This document shows, one piece after another, positions 44,661 to 52,044 of a DNA stretch of 64,000 bases. Every line of letters starts with the position of its first letter. Positions within the stretch are counted from its first letter, which is position 1. Where the stretch lies: the NCBI GenBank assembly GCA_963783175.1, contig CAWANG010000010.1, positions 1-64,000 on the forward strand, read 5' to 3'. The position numbers and the translations under genes were made by a program. This DNA comes from Roseiarcus sp963783175 (lineage in GTDB: Bacteria; Pseudomonadota; Alphaproteobacteria; Rhizobiales; Beijerinckiaceae). Under the pieces are notes generated by a model, which worked only from the letters and a program-made list of their open reading frames with translations, did no database searches and had not been told where the DNA came from.

Positions 44661-44689
44661 ACTTTAGCACCAATTTCTGATTATCACAA
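44661..44689 (-). promoter_or_regulatory. Element B promoter
   Basis: On the minus strand TTGTGA (44689-44684), 17 bases ending GGTGC, and TAAAGT (44666-44661) form the promoter of element B. It points through the conserved block and array into the FAD monooxygenase gene. Its spacer AATCAGAAATTGGTGC shares most bases with that of element A, which shows common descent and not chance. Confidence 0.55.
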
Positions 44690-44786
44690 ATAAAATCGCT
44701 ATCTCTCGCTCGGACCAATAGGAATCGGATGGACGGAGACTGGCGTCGCCATTCGGGCTCACGCGTGCGGCCTGCCGCGTCGGGAC

Positions 44787-44939
44787 TTATTTGACGATCA
44801 GCGCGACGAGGATGAATGCAATGATGACCAGCGCGCAACTCGCGATGAGCACATAGCGGAGATTGTCCCCCGTATGACCTGCGCGCACAGCCTCCTTGTT
44901 CGCTTCGGTCACGACCGGTCGTTCATGCACTTTATCCAT
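44787..44939 (-). CDS. Small single-helix membrane protein (50 residues)
   Basis: This frame encodes MDKVHERPVVTEANKEAVRA, then GHTGDNLRYVL and a hydrophobic C-terminal helix (IASCALVIIAFILVALIVK). It resembles the tiny tail-anchored proteins with an xTGHNVRYVL motif found throughout alphaproteobacteria, whose job is unknown. No strong ribosome site is seen. It lies upstream of the element B promoter on the same strand. Confidence 0.65.
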   Translation of the reverse strand: MDKVHERPVVTEANKEAVRAGHTGDNLRYVLIASCALVIIAFILVALIVK

Positions 44940-45374
44940 GGAGCGATCCCATTGTCGCCGATGAGACTCGAGGTCCGGAATCGTCGCTCGCTTGGCGAGA
45001 CGTCGGTCTGCCTCGCGAAGATAAACCGGCGCGAGCCCGAGAGCTTAAGCCTCTGGGAAACTCCGGAATGGCGGATTTGTTCCAAGCGGCTCGGCCGTTG
45101 ACAGCACAAGGAGGCTCCTGGCTCGGTTCTCGGCATTGCGGAGGCCGAGGTCGCGGCCGGCTCGTCTGGGCGATAGCCGCCGGGGCGCAAGCGAGAGGAC
45201 GACTGCGAGGCCGATCGAGGCGATCCTGTTGACCATTGTTGCGGACTCTGGACAATACCGAACGTGGCGCGCTTCGCTTAGCCCGCAGGGCTACGCGATG
45301 TCGCGGCTGGCCTTGCCGGACGCGGGCTCGAAGGCCCGGCTAACGAAAGGGCGCGCAGACAGTCGCATTGTCCA
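44940..45374. other. Intergenic stretch with a doubtful exported ORF
   Basis: Between the small membrane protein and the LLM oxidoreductase gene only one candidate appears. On the minus strand, 45236-45045, MVNRIASIGLAVVLSLAP starts like a signal peptide. A neighbouring frame continues APAAIAQTS, so a single base slip near 45185 may hide a cleavable leader. The rest has weak protein character. I report it as uncertain. Confidence 0.3.
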
Positions 45375-46376
45375 ATGACGCCCCTATCCATCCTCGAGCT
45401 TGTCCGAGTCACCCAGGAGATCGACGCTCGCGGCGCGCTCATCAACGCCCGCGATCTCGCGGCCCATGCCGAGATATGGGGCTATCGCCGCATCTGGGTG
45501 GCGGAGCATCACAACATGCCGGGCATCGCCAGCGCCGCCACGTCGGTCGTGCTCGGCCATCTCGCCTCGGCGACGAGAACCATCCGGGTCGGGGCGGGCG
45601 GCATCATGCTGCCGAACCATGCGCCCTATGTGATCGCCGAGCAGTTCGGAACGCTGGCGCAACTCTTTCCCGGCCGCATCGACCTCGGGCTCGGCCGCGC
45701 CCCGGGCACTGACCAGCTCACGCTCAGCGCCTTGCGTCGCCCGCCGGAGGCGGCGGAGACCTTCCCCCAGGACGTTCTGGAACTGCAGGCGTTCCTCGCC
45801 CCGGCCGCTCCGGGCCAGCGCATCCAGGCGGTGCCGGCGGCGGGGACAGAGGTGCCGCTCTGGATCCTCGGATCAAGCCATTTCGGCGCCATGCTCGCCG
45901 CCGAGCTCGGGCTCCCGTACGCATTCGCATCGCATTTCGCCCCCGACCTGCTCATTCCGGCGCTCGAGATTTATCGCAGCCGGTTCAAGCCGTCCGCACA
46001 GCTCGACAGGCCCTATGCAATGGTCGGCGTCAACATCATCGCCGCCGGGAGCGACGTCGAAGCGCGCCGTCTCGCCACGACCCAGCAAATGTCGTTCGCC
46101 AACATCTTCCGCGGCGCGCGGGGCTTGAGCCAGCCGCCGATCGACGACATTGAAGGCTATTGGTCGCCGATCGAGAAAGCGCAGGCGAAAAGGATGCTCG
46201 CCCGCTCCATCGTCGGCTCGCCCGAAACGGTTCGCTCCGGAATCGAGGCGCTGGTCGCGGAAACCAGGGCCGACGAACTGATCGTCGTCTCCGACGTTTA
46301 CGAGCATTCCGCACGACTGCGCTCCTTCAAGCTTATCGCTGAGGCCGCTGCACTCGCAGGAAGGCCCTCGCCGTAG
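45375..46376 (+). CDS. LLM class flavin-dependent oxidoreductase
   Basis: The 333-residue protein is a luciferase-like monooxygenase with an (alpha/beta)8 barrel that uses reduced FMN or F420. Family blocks are the opening SILELVRV, YRRIWVAEHHNMPGIASAAT, RVGAGGIMLPNHAPYVIAEQF, GRIDLGLGRAPGTD, and the C-terminal IVGSPETVRSGIEAL. It is close to the YhbW-type group of unknown substrate. ATG 45375 is used although no good ribosome site precedes it. It is followed by a terminator-like hairpin. Confidence 0.9.
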   Translation: MTPLSILELVRVTQEIDARGALINARDLAAHAEIWGYRRIWVAEHHNMPGIASAATSVVLGHLASATRTIRVGAGGIMLPNHAPYVIAEQFGTLAQLFPGRIDLGLGRAPGTDQLTLSALRRPPEAAETFPQDVLELQAFLAPAAPGQRIQAVPAAGTEVPLWILGSSHFGAMLAAELGLPYAFASHFAPDLLIPALEIYRSRFKPSAQLDRPYAMVGVNIIAAGSDVEARRLATTQQMSFANIFRGARGLSQPPIDDIEGYWSPIEKAQAKRMLARSIVGSPETVRSGIEALVAETRADELIVVSDVYEHSARLRSFKLIAEAAALAGRPSP

Positions 46377-46473
46377 CGGGGCGCAAGCGAAAAAAAGCCG
46401 AGGGCGCCTTGGCCGTGTGATCCAAAGCGAGCCGCGTCGCGTATCACGTAAGGTTAGCTTCTCCCGCTGGCTG

Positions 46474-46510
46474 GGCCCCGTCGGCGAAAGCCGCGGGGCT
46501 CTATTTGCTT
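46474..46510 (+). terminator. Hairpin downstream of LLM oxidoreductase gene
   Basis: CCCCG (46476-46480) pairs with CGGGG (46494-46498), and inner GGC (46483-46485) pairs with GCC (46490-46492) around a GAAA tetraloop. A TCTATTTGCTT tail follows. It lies 98 bases after the stop of the LLM gene. Confidence 0.45.
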
Positions 46511-46564
46511 CTAAGCCCCGGGCGGACTTAACCGGTCGTTTCAAGCGAACTGGAGCGCGCGCCC

Positions 46565-46678
46565 ATGCGGCCTCCGATCATTTTCGCTGTCGCGGCGTTG
46601 GCGCTCTGCGGCTGCAACGCCCGCCGACAGCCCAACCCTTCTGCACGGTGGGGCTTTAGTGGCGACTCCGCTATGTAG
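46565..46678 (+). CDS. Tiny putative lipoprotein (37 residues)
   Basis: ATG 46565 opens MRPPIIFAVAALALCGCNAR, a short signal with a lipobox-like LCGC, followed by a 20-residue mature tail with a Trp and Gly-Asp pair. Entericidin-like and other alphaproteobacterial mini-lipoproteins have this shape. No family is certain, and it could be a truncated gene. Confidence 0.4.
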   Translation: MRPPIIFAVAALALCGCNARRQPNPSARWGFSGDSAM

Positions 46679-46756
46679 GATCCCATCCATCAGGCGCAGA
46701 CAAGCGGCTTCTATGCCGGCCATTGACTTGTCGAAGGATCGGACGGAGGTCGCATC

Positions 46757-47225
46757 ATGTCCACCCTCGGATCGAGACGTCGCATCGCGATTGCGGCATG
46801 CGGAGCTTCCGCGCTTCTCGCAGCGGTCGCGTGTCAAAACGCGCTTGCGCGGCTCGGGCCTTGCGATTCGCGATATTCGCGTTGATGTCGCGCCTTTGCG
46901 CGCAAACGTCGGCGACCCGACAGCCTCGTGGGTGCAGGAGCGACTGCCGGATCAACTTGCCCAAGCCCTGGCGGGCCGCATGACGGCGCAGGGCGGCACG
47001 CTGGTCGTGCGAATAGACTACGTCTCCCTGGGGCCAATCAAGGACAGCTCGGCTCGGGACAACATCAGCGGCGCCGCAATGATCGGGGGCATACAATGGC
47101 CCGTGCGGGCGACGACAAGATACCAGGCTTCGGCGGTGGACCAGACGCTGGTCGAGCAATCCAATCGTCAGCGCGTGACCCAACTCGTGCAAGCGCTCAC
47201 GTATTGGCTGGCCAGAGACTTCTGA
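46757..47225 (+). pseudogene. Exported protein of unknown function, frameshift after signal peptide
   Basis: A strong ribosome site (GGACGGAGG) precedes ATG 46757, which encodes the signal peptide MSTLGSRRRIAIAACGASAL, ending ACQNALA, but that frame stops soon after. The mature part continues in the next frame: GLAIRDIRVDVAPLRANVGD, then helices around ERLPDQLAQALAGRM and IGGIQWPVRATTRYQASAV, ending ALTYWLARDF. One extra base near 46845-46860 explains the break. The mature domain looks intact, so a sequencing slip is as likely as a mutation. The family is not recognised. Confidence 0.65.
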
Positions 47226-47303
47226 CCCTCTCGCCTTCGTTTCGACAGCGCCCCGTTGACGGCGCTTCGTCCGGAGCGATGCGACCGCCGGAACCCGGCC
47301 TTA

Positions 47304-47414
47304 CTACTGACAGTAGGCGCCCTGGCACGGATGGGCGGGACCGCAATTGGCGCTGACGGGCGCAGGGCCGACGGCCAAGGACAAGGCGAATGCAATGACG
47401 AACAGTTTCAGCAT
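47304..47414 (-). CDS. Tiny secreted cysteine-containing peptide (36 residues)
   Basis: ATG 47414 (after TTGAGG) encodes a clean signal peptide, MLKLFVIAFALSLAVGPAPV, ending SA, and a 14-residue mature peptide with three Cys (NCGPAHPCQGAYCQ). A fully cleaved mature peptide this short is unusual. It may be a small metal-binding or redox peptide, or a remnant. The upstream open frame is not protein-like. Confidence 0.5.
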   Translation of the reverse strand: MLKLFVIAFALSLAVGPAPVSANCGPAHPCQGAYCQ

Positions 47415-47578
47415 GACAACCTCAAAATCGCGCAAAGCGGCCGCTATACGAAAGGCGAGGCAGCGTTGGATCACTCGCGACGAGGGCGGTGGCGGACCTC
47501 TCCGCTTTTCGCGTCGGGCAAAATACGGCCGCAAATCAAGGAGAAATGGCGCTCAAGTGCAGTCCCGGGCCAGGGATT

Positions 47579-48185
47579 TCAAAGGGCCTGAGGCATTCTC
47601 AACAAAGCTTGTCCCGAGTGGCGCCACCTTCCAAGATGGATGTCATTGGAGCCGACGCTATCGAGAACCGACCAATCGGGCGGGATTCTGCCATCGTGCC
47701 GGGCCAGGTGGTAGTGCAATCCCTGAACAGTCTCGTCGCCTGCCCGGCTAACCAGAATGTTATCGCAATTGTAGTTCGTGCTTTGAAGCCGGATACCCGT
47801 GTCCTCGATGAACTTTCGAATGTCGTCCTCGCTGACCAGGATCGTCTTCAGATCGTTCCAGTCCGCGAGTTCGACATCGTTTCCGTAGCGGTCGTGAATC
47901 TCCTTCTCGAGCGAGGCGCTCGGCGGAAATACTTCCTTTGACAGGCGGTAGACATATTTGCCGCTGACATATCCGCTCGAGGGAGTTGATGTCGGACATT
48001 GGGCCGAAGCAGAACTCCGCAGCCGACTTTTGTTGGGTGTCTCCTTGCTGCTGATCAGCCTGCGGTCGAACGGTTGCGGGTTCCGTTTTCTGGCCGCCTC
48101 CATACAGCGAATATAAAATTGCTCCAAGCCCGACAATAACAACAAGCGCCATTCCCGCCAGGAGGAATTTCAAACCGCTGTGCAC
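47579..48185 (-). pseudogene. Membrane-anchored protein of unknown function, frameshifted
   Basis: The start at 48185 encodes MHSGLKFLLAGMALVVIVGLG with one membrane helix and a Gln-rich linker (PQADQQQGDTQQKSAAEFCF). At about 47985 coding moves to the next frame and continues SSGYVSGKYVYRLSKEVFPP, a charged helical part, and QSTNYNCDNILVSRAGDE, ending LLRMPQAL. One extra base in the TCCCTCGAG region accounts for it. Base composition is less GC-rich than elsewhere. No family recognised. Confidence 0.6.
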
Positions 48186-48420
48186 GGACCTCTTCCTGTT
48201 GATCGAGTTCGCCGCGGCGCTGTTTGCGTCGATGATCGATGTACTATCCGATCGCGTTTCGAAGGGGAAGACCGCCAGGCTTCGCGTGACGTCTTATCCC
48301 CGCCCCACAAAAGCGCACGGCGGATGGGGGTGCGGCCGGAATGGGCGTGCCGGGCAGGCTTCCCTGAGTGCATTTTCCGAGCCCGTTCGCCCAGCCGCCG
48401 CTGCTCGGGCGGTCTTGTGA

Positions 48421-48792
48421 TCAGGCCGCCTTGTTCTGATGTCGCAGCCGGTACGCCAGAACACGCATCACCATCAGCGCGAACATCGGCATGTGCTTGA
48501 CCAGGAAGAGAAACTGCTTTTCCTTGATCGGCGCCACGGCAACGTCAGTCAAGGCCACGACGGTGGCGCTGCGCGGGCTGTCGTCGATCAGCGCCATTTC
48601 GCCGAAAATACCTTTCGGGCCCAGGGTTTCGAGGCGACGGTCGCCGCTCCTGATCTCGACCTTTCCGCGGACGACGACAAAGAACTCGTCGCCTTGTTCG
48701 CCCTCCCTGAAGATGGTGTCTCCTTTTGCGAAAGAGCGGGTCCGGACCTCCGGCCCGGCGAGACGACTGAAATCGACCACGGTGTCTGACAT
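48421..48792 (-). CDS. Stand-alone cyclic-nucleotide-binding domain protein, copy 2
   Basis: This is a second 123-residue cNMP-binding roll with no output domain. It matches copy 1 (33139-33510) residue for residue through the binding cassette FGEMALIDDSPRSATVVALTD. By eye 96 of 123 positions agree, while the ends and helices differ more. The high identity of the pocket and the drift of the outer surface suggest two partners served by one signal. A small frame-broken gene ends 9 bases upstream on the same strand and may belong to its operon. Confidence 0.85.
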   Translation of the reverse strand: MSDTVVDFSRLAGPEVRTRSFAKGDTIFREGEQGDEFFVVVRGKVEIRSGDRRLETLGPKGIFGEMALIDDSPRSATVVALTDVAVAPIKEKQFLFLVKHMPMFALMVMRVLAYRLRHQNKAA

Positions 48793-48801
48793 TTCGGCTT
48801 G

Positions 48802-49016
48802 CTAGCGGGGCGCCGCGACGAATTGATGGCCAAGATTGTGGCAAAACGCGGCGTCGACGAGCGCGCCGGCTTCGTCGTCATGAACACCCTCGCGAGGAAC
48901 ACGTCGAAGGCGGGGTGATCGCGGCACCGCGTTCCTTCGGCGGCTTCTCCATAGGCGGGGCGGCCGACGCCGGCCAAATGGCCTCCTCGGTCCACATAGC
49001 TGCCGCTGGCGTCCAT
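48802..49016 (-). pseudogene. Small protein upstream of cNMP copy 2, probably frameshifted
   Basis: ATG 49016 (ribosome site GGAG) opens MDASGSYVDRGGHLAGVGRP and continues to HPAFDVFLARVF. The next frame then reads HDDEAGALVDAAFCHNLGHQ and ends VAAPR at the TAG at 48802. Both halves look like one protein of about 70 residues with a one-base break near 48880. No family recognised. Confidence 0.4.
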
Positions 49017-49111
49017 CGCCCCATCTCCGCTGTGGTTTAGCGAGTCGCCGGAGTCCGGCGAATGCTAAATCGTCCAGACAGACGAGCCGGCTTTCATTCT
49101 ATTTATAATTG

Positions 49112-49306
49112 TCATGGGTCTTGCATAGCATTTTTTCCACTCGCTCTTATTCGCCGGTCCCACCAAGTTCTTCGGAAGAATTTTGGCTTTGACATTGCGA
49201 ACGCTGTTGGCCCAAAAAGGCGTTGCCTCTGCTGCAAGTCGAACAAGCCTGACTTCCATGCGACAATGAGCGTTATCGCCGCGATTGCAATCAAAATCCT
49301 TAGCAT
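49112..49306 (-). CDS. Small single-helix membrane protein (64 residues)
   Basis: ATG 49306 follows a strong GGGGAGG ribosome site and encodes MLRILIAIAAITLIVAWKSG, one hydrophobic helix with a Lys flank, then a basic cytoplasmic tail (PKFFRRTWWDRRIRASGK). A neighbouring frame also looks protein-like (VGPANKSEWKKCYARPMT), so a frame slip is possible. Function unknown. Confidence 0.5.
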   Translation of the reverse strand: MLRILIAIAAITLIVAWKSGLFDLQQRQRLFGPTAFAMSKPKFFRRTWWDRRIRASGKNAMQDP

Positions 49307-49602
49307 GAACAATCCTCCCCTCTGGAGCTTTTGTGCCTGTAGCCGTACAGGTCACGAACAGATCCGCTAGCACAGAATAGATCGGTTTGACTGTGATCCG
49401 CGTCACACTTTCACAGCGATCCGCCTGAAGGGGTAAGGGAGCCGGCCGCAGGCTCGCAGGGCTGGCCGCCTAATGCCTCTGCCGGCGGGCTGGACGCCGG
49501 CAGCACCTTCCGGGCGAGGCGAACGGGTGGGCCGCTACGAGGTCGCCTTCGCCAGCCGCAGGATACGCCGAGGCGGAACCGGCCAAATGTCTCTGAAAAG
49601 AT

Positions 49603-49678
49603 TGGCGCTCCCAAGGGGACTCGAACCCCTGTTTTCGCCGTGAGAGGGCGACGTCCTGGACCGCTAGACGATGGGAGC
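49603..49678 (-). tRNA. tRNA-Glu (anticodon CTC)
   Basis: The minus strand reads GCTCCCATCGTCTAGCGG for the acceptor and D arm, a TCGCC-CTCTCAC-GGCGA anticodon arm with CTC at the centre, CAGGGGTTCGAGTCCCCT as the T arm, and an encoded CCA (49603-49605). The acceptor stem pairs fully. Glu identity follows from the CTC anticodon, which reads GAG codons. It is a secondary isoacceptor beside the usual TTC tRNA. Confidence 0.95.
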
Positions 49679-49823
49679 GGCGGCGCCGCGGCGGGAAAGC
49701 GATTGTATACCGGCGCTCGAGGAGGTAGGCAAGCCGCGCCGCCTCTCCGGCAATCGAAAGCTTGAGCCGTTCCTCTCAAGGTTCATGTTCTGTTAAGCTT
49801 GTGGCGCCGAACTTGCGTTCTTA

Positions 49824-49859
49824 GTTACGGTTGCGAAGTTACGGTTGCGAATCGATAAG
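49824..49859 (+). promoter_or_regulatory. 14-bp tandem duplication with candidate promoter
   Basis: GTTACGGTTGCGAA occurs twice in direct succession (49824-49837, 49838-49851). The first copy supplies TTGCGA (49831-49836), which lies 17 bases from GATAAG (49854-49859), a possible promoter for the amidotransferase gene at 49896. The duplication could shift promoter spacing. The -10 match is only partial. Confidence 0.35.
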
Positions 49860-49895
49860 ACGGCCGGCGTCGGTCGGGATGGAGTTTTTGACAAT

Positions 49896-50705
49896 ATGCC
49901 CATGGCGAGCCTCGCCCGGCGGCCCATTGTTCTGATCGTCGTGCACCAGGAGCATTCGACCCCGGGCCGCATCGGCGCGGTGCTCAGGTCGATGGACGTC
50001 AGGCTCGACATCCGCCGGCCGAGCCTCGGCGATCCGCTGCCGGACGGGCTCGCGGATCACGATGGCGTCATCGTGTTCGGCGGCCCGATGGGCGCAAACG
50101 ACACGCTCGACTGGGTGAAGCGCGAGATCGACTGGCTCGAGACGCCGCTTGCCGAGGGGAAGCCGGTGCTCGGGGTCTGCCTCGGCGCCCAGATGCTGGC
50201 GCGCGCGCTCGGCGCGCGGGTGTTCAGTTACGACGACAAGCGCAGCGAGATCGGCTATTACCCGATCGAGCCGACGCCCGCGGGGGAGAAGCTCTGCGCC
50301 GCCAAATTCCCGCGCTCGGTCTATCAATGGCATTCCGACGGCTTCGATCTGCCCGAGGGGGCCGAGCTTCTCGCCGCCGGCGGAGCGAATTTCCCCAACC
50401 AGGCCTATCGCTATGGCCGCTCGGCGGTCGGCCTCCAGTTCCACCCGGAAGTCACCTATCACATGATGTGCCGGTGGACACATCGCGGCGCCGAGCGCCT
50501 GACCCGCCCCGGCGCGCTGAGCCGGCCCGAGCATCTCGGCGGCTGGTTCCAGCATGACGGCCAAGTGGCCTCCTGGCTCGAGGCGTTCCTTCCCGCCTGG
50601 CTCGAAGGCCGCCTCCCCGACATTCAGCAGCCGAAGGCGGCCTCGGCGAACCTCAACCGCGCGCCGAGCCATGATGAGCCGGCGGTTCGCTACGCCGGGG
50701 TTTAA
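49896..50705 (+). CDS. Class I glutamine amidotransferase-like protein
   Basis: The 269-residue protein has the class I glutaminase fold: nucleophile Cys in VLGVCLGAQMLA, His in LQFHPEVTYHMM followed by the acid, and VIVFGGPMGANDT as the oxyanion-side loop. No synthetase domain is attached, so it belongs to the free-standing GMP-synthase-glutaminase-like group (some hydrolyse gamma-glutamyl compounds). ATG 49896 is chosen; TTG 49845 would add 17 unsupported residues. The acceptor of ammonia, if any, is unknown. Confidence 0.88.
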   Translation: MPMASLARRPIVLIVVHQEHSTPGRIGAVLRSMDVRLDIRRPSLGDPLPDGLADHDGVIVFGGPMGANDTLDWVKREIDWLETPLAEGKPVLGVCLGAQMLARALGARVFSYDDKRSEIGYYPIEPTPAGEKLCAAKFPRSVYQWHSDGFDLPEGAELLAAGGANFPNQAYRYGRSAVGLQFHPEVTYHMMCRWTHRGAERLTRPGALSRPEHLGGWFQHDGQVASWLEAFLPAWLEGRLPDIQQPKAASANLNRAPSHDEPAVRYAGV

Positions 50706-50769
50706 CGGACGCCGCCTCACGCGCACGATGGCGCGCGTGGTCCCCGCGCACGCCGCGGCAAAGCCCTCC

Positions 50770-50867
50770 AAACAAAATCAAGCAAAGTCAAATAAATCCA
50801 AGCAAAACCGCTTGGATTTGCTTGGATTTATTCGTCAGAATCGGGACTTTTCAATGGGTTACGGCGA
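50770..50867 (-). repeat. Element C: A/T-tract array with inverted arm and conserved block
   Basis: The array (50770-50832) is built of AAATCCAAGC-like units every 10-11 bases. Unlike A and B it contains an inverted copy: AATAAATCCAAGC (50791-50803) pairs with GCTTGGATTTATT (50820-50832), with an inner alternative at 50810-50819. The conserved block (50834-50867; minus strand CGTAACCCATTGAAAAGTC) adjoins it. No gene follows in the transcribed direction before the convergent amidotransferase. Confidence 0.7.
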
Positions 50868-50994
50868 ATCCAAATAGAGAAACCTGGGTTTGTCTCAGGC
50901 CATGCGCCAAATGTCTCAACCGCGCACTTCCCTTGTCATTTGTCCTTGCGCCTGGACGCCGGCAAGCGCGGACTCGATCCGGCGAATACGAAGA

Positions 50995-51023
50995 GGTATA
51001 GCACCGTTTTCTCTTTTTCGCAA
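50995..51023 (-). promoter_or_regulatory. Element C promoter
   Basis: On the minus strand TTGCGA (51023-51018), 17 bases ending CGGTGC, and TATACC (51000-50995) repeat the layout of the element A and B promoters. The transcript would pass about 128 bases of unrelated sequence, the conserved block and the hairpin array. Since no gene lies beyond, the product would be an RNA. Confidence 0.5.
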
Positions 51024-51248
51024 ACAATCGTAGCGAAAAATTGCCGGTCGCTTCTGCCCTTGAGGGGAGGCGCCACAGCTTCGTCCGCTCGTTCGCCCTT
51101 GAGGCGGTTCAGGCAGCATCGTCGGGGTCGATGAGACTTTCGTTGGCATGCTCGGCGCGAAATAGCGCGCTTTTTCAACCGGTGCAGCCCGCTTGCCAAG
51201 CCTTCGGGCGGCGGCCATGTTCCCCTCGTCTCTCACAAGGCCGACACT

Positions 51249-52013
51249 ATGCCCACGACATCTCTCGGTTTCGGTCTCGCCTTCTTCGTCGCAGCCTTTG
51301 CCTCGGCCCTCGTCGGTCTGGCGTTTCGCGCGTATTTGGCCGATCGGCTGCGGCTTGATAATGCGCGCGACATGATCGGCGGCGTGATGGGCCTCGTCAT
51401 TACGCTGGTGGCGCTCGTCCTCGGCCTGCTGATCTGGACGGCTTTCGGGGTCTTCTCTACGCAGAAGACCGAGCTGCAGGTGATGGCCGCCAATGCGCTC
51501 GAGTTCAATCAAGAGACCAGGGAATATGGGCCCGAAGCGGCCCATGCTCGGGCATTGATGCGGGCGGACTTGGTTTGGGCGCATAAACAATTCTGGGGCG
51601 ACGATCAGACGAAAGCGGCGGCTTTAGCGGCTTCAATTCACAACATGGATAATTTGAGCGTCACCCTCGACCATCTGGAACCGGCGAACGACGCGCAGAA
51701 ATCGTTGCTCGCGGACGCCAAGCGCAATTATGCCGCCATCTGGCAAAATCGTATTTTGATGTCGCTGCAAGGCATCGACGCGGTGTCTTGGCCAATCCTG
51801 TACGTCGTTTCCGCGTGGACTTGCATCGCATTTTTTCTGACCGGGCTGAACTCAAAATCCAGCCGCGCGACCATCGCCGTGGCGGCGCTCGGTTCTTTTT
51901 GCGTAGCAAGCGCGATGTTCTTGATTCTGGAACTTTCGCAACCTTACTCCAGCGGCATTCGCGTCTCTTCGGACGGCATAGACCAAGCCGGTCTTGAACT
52001 CGAGAAGCCTTGA
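51249..52013 (+). CDS. Bestrophin-like (DUF4239) membrane protein
   Basis: The 254-residue protein has four membrane helices: two at the N-terminus (SLGFGLAFFVAAFASALVGL and MGLVITLVALVLGLLIWTAF) and two near the C-terminus (WPILYVVSAWTCIAFFLTGL and IAVAALGSFCVASAMFLILE). Between them is a cytoplasmic or periplasmic helical domain of about 110 residues. This two-plus-two layout is the DUF4239 bestrophin-like family of possible anion channels. ATG 51249 opens it. The preceding 540 bases contain only element C. Its function here is inferred from the family only. Confidence 0.8.
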   Translation: MPTTSLGFGLAFFVAAFASALVGLAFRAYLADRLRLDNARDMIGGVMGLVITLVALVLGLLIWTAFGVFSTQKTELQVMAANALEFNQETREYGPEAAHARALMRADLVWAHKQFWGDDQTKAAALAASIHNMDNLSVTLDHLEPANDAQKSLLADAKRNYAAIWQNRILMSLQGIDAVSWPILYVVSAWTCIAFFLTGLNSKSSRATIAVAALGSFCVASAMFLILELSQPYSSGIRVSSDGIDQAGLELEKP

Positions 52014-52044
52014 AGGAACCTCGGCCCCGCGCGCTGCGGAGCGA

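Noticed and set aside
49603..49678. tRNA gene as an integration site for a mobile element
   Set aside because: No integrase, no direct repeat of the tRNA 3' end and no clear island border was seen on either side.
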